The notes under the pieces were generated by a model that had not been told where the DNA came from, searched no databases, and saw only the letters and a program-made list of their open reading frames with translations. A program made the translations under genes and the position numbers. From NCBI RefSeq assembly GCF_902497555.1, contig NZ_CABVGP010000002.1:2740501-2804500 (forward strand): a stretch of DNA of 64,000 bases. The letters run 5' to 3'. Within the stretch, counting starts at the first letter, position 1. Every line of letters starts with the position of its first letter. The DNA comes from Amycolatopsis camponoti (GTDB lineage Bacteria > Actinomycetota > Actinomycetes > Mycobacteriales > Pseudonocardiaceae). Below are positions 60,367 to 64,000 of the stretch, one piece after another.

Positions 60367-61467
60367 TCAGGTGGCGTCGCTCAGCAATCGGCCGAAGCCT
60401 TCGACAGCGAGGTATGGGTTGAGTTGCGGGTGACGGCCGGCCACCGCCACGTCGCGCCAAAAGCGCTGCAGCGCGTTGCTCGTGGCGAAGCCGCTCGCGC
60501 CGTGGAGGTCGAGCATGCGCTCGATCGCCGCGCGGCAATCCGTTGCGGCGTCGGCCCGCTCCTGCTGCATGCGGCTGTTTTCGAGGGGCGTGACGGCCGG
60601 CTCCGCGTCGATCCGCGCCGCCAGGGCCTGCATCGTCCGCTCGGCGCGCTGCGCCAAGGTCGTCGCCTCCGCCAGCCAGTGCCGGGCGCCCGGCGAGTCG
60701 CTCATTCGCGTGTACGACGTCATGAACGGCTTGCGGGGTGAGGCGAACATCGAGCCGATGACGTCCAGTGCGCCGAACGTCGCGCCCACGACCGTCGCGA
60801 GCACACTGAGCCCCCACAAGTTGATGGCTTTGGGGTCGGGTGGGTAGTGCACCCGATGGCCCGACGCCACCTGATCAAGGGGAACCAGGATGTCGTCGGC
60901 CACGAGTGAATGGCTGCCGGTACCGCGCATGCCGGCCATGTCCCACGTGTGATCGACGCTCAGCTCGGCCGTCGGGACGAGGACGAGCGCGAACTCACCG
61001 TCGACGATCGTGCCGAGGCTGGCCCACGTGGCGTCCTCGCATCCGGAGACGGCCGCCCACCGGCCGCTGACACGCACGCCATCCGGGCCGCTCTCGCCGC
61101 GACCGGTCGGCGCGCCGACCCCGCAGAACAGAGCGTCGGGATCCGCGAACAGTTCGTCGAGGGTGTGGTCGGGGAAGTCGCCGAACGTGATCATGTTCTT
61201 GCTGACCAGGCAGGTGCTCACGATCCAGGCGGTGGACGGGCAATCCCGGGCCATCGCGGCGATCACGTCCGCGACGGTGGTGGCCGTCGCCCAGGAGCCG
61301 CCGTGCGTGGCGGGCGTACGGAGGGCGAACGCGCCGACCGCCTTCGCGGCCTTCAGGCTGGTCGAAGCCAGCCGACCGCGTTGTTCGGTTTCCGCAGCGT
61401 TGGCGGCGAGGATTTCGATCACGATGTCCACCGAAGCGCGGTCGGTGGCACGCTGCCATAAGCGCAC
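60367..61467 (-). CDS. Acyl-CoA dehydrogenase-fold flavin-dependent monooxygenase (oxygenase component)
   Basis: The 366-residue protein has the acyl-CoA dehydrogenase fold: FALRTPATHGGSWATATTVA, MARDCPSTAWIVSTCLVSKN, WDMAGMRGTGSHSLVADDIL and LHGASGFATSNALQRFWRDV. This is the pattern of flavin-dependent hydroxylases such as DszC, HsaA and NcnH. It needs a flavin reductase, not seen here. GTG 61467 is used. It is divergent from the AraC regulator. Confidence 0.85.
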   Translation of the reverse strand: MRLWQRATDRASVDIVIEILAANAAETEQRGRLASTSLKAAKAVGAFALRTPATHGGSWATATTVADVIAAMARDCPSTAWIVSTCLVSKNMITFGDFPDHTLDELFADPDALFCGVGAPTGRGESGPDGVRVSGRWAAVSGCEDATWASLGTIVDGEFALVLVPTAELSVDHTWDMAGMRGTGSHSLVADDILVPLDQVASGHRVHYPPDPKAINLWGLSVLATVVGATFGALDVIGSMFASPRKPFMTSYTRMSDSPGARHWLAEATTLAQRAERTMQALAARIDAEPAVTPLENSRMQQERADAATDCRAAIERMLDLHGASGFATSNALQRFWRDVAVAGRHPQLNPYLAVEGFGRLLSDAT

Positions 61468-61548
61468 GGTCCGGATTCATAAGAATTCGGACGGCATCGG
61501 AGCCCGCTGCGCCTGTCGTCGCCGCGACGGCGAGCTACGATCGTCTTC

Positions 61549-62484
61549 GTGGACATGATCAGCGAGGTGATCAGCGCACTCCACGCAGGGAGGCCGTCCG
61601 CGGCGCGGGTCAGCCAGTCCGGAGAGTGGGGCTTCCGGCTTCCGGATATCGAGGGCATGGGCTTTCACGTGGTGCTCGGCGGCGAAGGCTGGTTGACCAC
61701 AGGCGGCGGTCCGCCGGTGAGGCTGCGACCCGGAGATGTGGTGCTCGTGCCGTACGGCGCGGAGCACGGGCTCAGCCATTCGGCCGCGGCCCGGCTCGGG
61801 AGCCTGCCGATGATGCGGCAACCGCTCTGGACCAGGCCCGCCGAGGGATCCGCGCACATCGACTTGATCCTCGGGTGCTACCACGTCGGGCACACCCGGA
61901 CCCACCGGTTGCTTCGAGACCTCCCGCCGGTCGTCGCCGTTTCGCCGGACTTCGAGCGGCACCCGGAGCTGCGGGCGCTGATGGAATTGCTCTCGGCGGA
62001 CGTGTCCGAAGGCGCGTCGGGCATGGCGACGGCTCGGGCCGCGCTGGTCGACCTGACGCTCGCCCACGCGCTGCGCCACGGATGGCAGCAGTCCCGTGAC
62101 ACGGAGTGGCCCGATGTCACGGATCCGGGCATCGCCGCGGCGATCGACCAAATGCACGCCAATCCGCAGCAGCCGTGGACGTTGAAAAGTCTCAGTGAAA
62201 TCGCGGGCATGTCGCGCACCGCGTTCAAGCAACAGTTCACCGCTCTGGTCGGTACGCCGCCGATCACCTATCTCATCGATTGGCGCCTGACGCGCGGCGC
62301 GCGTGCACTGCGCGATTCAACGGCGCCGCTGGCGGTGATCGCGCGTCAGGTGGGCTACTCGAGCGAGTATGCCTTCGGAAACGCGTTCCGGCGCAAATTC
62401 GGCGTGTCGCCGGGCCGATTCCGCCAGCAGGTGACTCGCGAACTGACGCCGGTAGGTGAATCGGCCGTCCCGACCCGGACTTGA
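61549..62484 (+). CDS. AraC family regulator with cupin sensor domain
   Basis: The 311-residue regulator has an N-terminal cupin_6-type domain (VVLGGEGWLTTGGGPPVRLR, PGDVVLVPYGAEHGL) and a C-terminal AraC helix-turn-helix pair (WTLKSLSEIAGMSRTAFKQQ, VIARQVGYSSEYAFGNAFRR). TACGAT ends 7 nt before GTG 61549, so the mRNA is probably leaderless. It likely controls the divergent flavin oxygenase gene. Confidence 0.88.
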   Translation: MDMISEVISALHAGRPSAARVSQSGEWGFRLPDIEGMGFHVVLGGEGWLTTGGGPPVRLRPGDVVLVPYGAEHGLSHSAAARLGSLPMMRQPLWTRPAEGSAHIDLILGCYHVGHTRTHRLLRDLPPVVAVSPDFERHPELRALMELLSADVSEGASGMATARAALVDLTLAHALRHGWQQSRDTEWPDVTDPGIAAAIDQMHANPQQPWTLKSLSEIAGMSRTAFKQQFTALVGTPPITYLIDWRLTRGARALRDSTAPLAVIARQVGYSSEYAFGNAFRRKFGVSPGRFRQQVTRELTPVGESAVPTRT

Positions 62485-62532
62485 CCGCGGTCGGGGCGTC
62501 CGATGACCTGCTTTTCAAGAGGGGCCACAGAA

Positions 62533-63345
62533 CTACCGGGCGGTGACGCGGCGAGGATCGAAGACACGCGCCATCGTCGAGGCAGCTCGCCGGTGGCTCA
62601 GGAGCCGGCTCGCGAGCACGCCGAGGCGGTTCGCGCGGCCGTCGATCACGACCGGGCCCGGGTCGCGGCTCTCCAGGTGGTTCAGTGCGGTGGTCACGAC
62701 GTCGTCGGGCCGGCGGAGTTTTCCGGCGGTCAGCACCGCCGCGTCCGGGCCCATGCTCGACGTGAAGTCGGTGGCGGTGGCGCCGGGGCAGACGGCGAAC
62801 ACAGTGACGCCCGTGCCGCGCAGTTCGGTCCACAGCGATTCCGTGAAGCTGAGGGAAAACGCTTTCGTGGCGCCGTAGACCGCCATCCGGGGTGCGGGCA
62901 GGTAGGCGGACACGCTGGCGAGGTTGATGACGAAGCCGTGGCGGGCGTTCACCATGCCGGGGAGGAAGGCGGCGGTCAGCCGCATCGGTGCCAGGGCACC
63001 CACGGCGACCTCGGCGGAGAGCCGGGCGGGTTCTGATTCGAGGAACGGGGCGAACGATCCGGACGCGGCGTTGTTGATCAGGCCGGTGACGTGGATGCCC
63101 TGCCCGGTGACCGTTTGGTGCAGTTCATCGGCGGCGTCGGGCCGGGCGAGATCCGCCGGGACCACGTCGACGCGGGCGTCGGCAGTGCGGCGGAGTTCCT
63201 CCGCCAGCGAGGTCAGCCGGTCGGCGCGGCGGGCGACGAGCACGAGGTTCGCGCCGCGGGCGGCCAGTGTCCGGGCGAACGCGGCTCCGATACCGGAGCT
63301 CGCTCCCGTGAGCAGCACGGTCTGGGCGCGGTAGTCAACGGTCAT
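62533..63345 (-). CDS. SDR family oxidoreductase
   Basis: The 270-residue enzyme has the cofactor motif TGASSGIG, NNA (LINNAAS) and catalytic Ser-Tyr-Lys (NLASVSAYLPAPRMAVYGATK). The arginine in VARRADRL suggests NADP(H) preference. The C-terminal part is basic, as in membrane-associated lipid SDRs. ATG 63345 gives the usual N-terminus; an upstream in-frame ATG at 63381 adds 12 unlikely residues. Confidence 0.88.
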   Translation of the reverse strand: MTVDYRAQTVLLTGASSGIGAAFARTLAARGANLVLVARRADRLTSLAEELRRTADARVDVVPADLARPDAADELHQTVTGQGIHVTGLINNAASGSFAPFLESEPARLSAEVAVGALAPMRLTAAFLPGMVNARHGFVINLASVSAYLPAPRMAVYGATKAFSLSFTESLWTELRGTGVTVFAVCPGATATDFTSSMGPDAAVLTAGKLRRPDDVVTTALNHLESRDPGPVVIDGRANRLGVLASRLLSHRRAASTMARVFDPRRVTAR

Positions 63346-63399
63346 GCCCCCAGCGAACCGGCGGCCGGCGCGCGCGTCCAAGACCTGTTCCGCACCTGG

Positions 63400-64000
63400 T
63401 CATGCACGAGCGGCATCGCGGACGAGCAGCCTCTCCGCGGAGCGGATGAACTCCGCGACGAGCGGGTCGGTTTCCCCGGCACGGCTGGCGACGACGACCC
63501 GGCTCGGCTCGGCCCCGTCGACGGGAACGGCGACCAGGTCGGGACGCAGGGTGAAGCGCCGGTCATCGGCGGGGACGACCGCGATGGCGGTGCCCTCGGC
63601 GATGGCCTCGAGTTTGTCGTCGTAGGTGTCGGCGAGGGTGGGACCCAACGGGGCCGCGCCATTGCCTTCGCGGGGTTCGAGACGCCAGAAGCCGGTCCAG
63701 TCCTCGCCCATGCCGGTGCAGCCGACGAGCGGCTCCGATCGGACGTCCGCGACGTCGATGGACTCCTTGCCCGCGAAGCGGTGGGCGGTCGACACCAGCG
63801 CGACCAGAGGCTCGGTGTAGAGCGCTGTCACGGCGAGGTCGTCTTCGGGGATCGGCAGTGGTGCGCGGATGACCAGCGCGTCGATCTGCCGGGCCACCAG
63901 CGCACCGGCCTCCCGTGAGCTGAGATGACGGGTGCGGACGTGGGCGCCGGGACAACGGTTTCGCAGGTCGCGGACGGCGGGGGTGATGACGAGGTCGTCG
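63400..64000 (-). CDS. LysR family regulator, C-terminal part (partial, runs off the window)
   Basis: The open frame continues to the window edge and covers a LysR substrate-binding domain: DALVIRAPLPIPEDDLAVTA, LYTEPLVALVSTAHRFAGKE and VVPADDRRFTLRPDLVAVPV. The N-terminal DNA-binding domain lies outside. The neighbouring SDR gene is on the same strand, 54 bp downstream, and may be part of its operon or target. Confidence 0.85.
   Translation of the reverse strand, partial: DDLVITPAVRDLRNRCPGAHVRTRHLSSREAGALVARQIDALVIRAPLPIPEDDLAVTALYTEPLVALVSTAHRFAGKESIDVADVRSEPLVGCTGMGEDWTGFWRLEPREGNGAAPLGPTLADTYDDKLEAIAEGTAIAVVPADDRRFTLRPDLVAVPVDGAEPSRVVVASRAGETDPLVAEFIRSAERLLVRDAARA

Noticed and set aside
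1..64000. tRNA or rRNA genes
   Set aside because: I saw no cloverleaf with conserved T-loop sequence and no rRNA-like stretch. A tRNAscan-SE run would settle this.

Overview
The window is very GC-rich actinobacterial chromosome. Short overlaps between co-directional genes (ATGA, GTGA), many apparently leaderless starts (a TANNNT hexamer 6-7 nt before ATG or GTG), GAF-ANTAR regulators, DUF5994, DUF6292 and RGCVC-type small proteins, and a complete DevR/DevS-like pair point to Pseudonocardiales, probably Amycolatopsis or a close relative. The genus is inferred from gene content. No rRNA, tRNA or CRISPR array was recognised.

Layout. 1-10.7 kb holds surface and envelope genes: a fused polysaccharide deacetylase/glycosyltransferase/acyltransferase, a fatty-acid desaturase, a HypX-like protein, a secreted glycine-rich protein behind a terminator-like leader, and an ice-binding-domain protein with a repetitive Thr/Pro stalk and a LAGTG sorting signal. 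10.9-14.5 kb is a three-gene glycan operon (GT4, helical-barrel protein, GH130). 14.8-37.3 kb looks like a dormancy/hypoxia regulon: a DevR-like response regulator, a DevS-like kinase whose GAF domain keeps the heme-ligand pattern, two Acg-type nitroreductases, an HPF/RaiA ribosome factor, a phosphoribosyltransferase, BON and slipin proteins, a GCS2 ligase, three DUF5994 paralogues, two STAS proteins, two GAF-ANTAR regulators and a sigma factor. Related DevR-box-like sites, often in tandem 20-23 bp apart, precede several of these genes.

37.4-48.9 kb is a variable, scarred region. It has a decayed serine recombinase, the broken 3' end of an Rhs-type polymorphic toxin with a HINT domain, barstar and Imm53 immunity genes, and truncated LuxR, epoxide hydrolase, maleylpyruvate isomerase and alpha/beta hydrolase genes. 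It also has an intact predicted conflict system: a Trypco1-like protein and a 1432-residue trypsin-CHAT-NB-ARC-TPR protein.

48.8-54 kb has a TetR regulator, a third GAF-ANTAR protein, a class F sortase/DUF4397 pair, and a divergent sigma/anti-sigma/secreted-protein set. 54.1-60.2 kb is a ring-cleavage style catabolic operon (extradiol dioxygenase, two FAH-family hydrolases, pirin, amidohydrolase) facing a divergent GntR repressor. The end holds a flavin-dependent oxygenase, an AraC regulator, an SDR and a partial LysR regulator.
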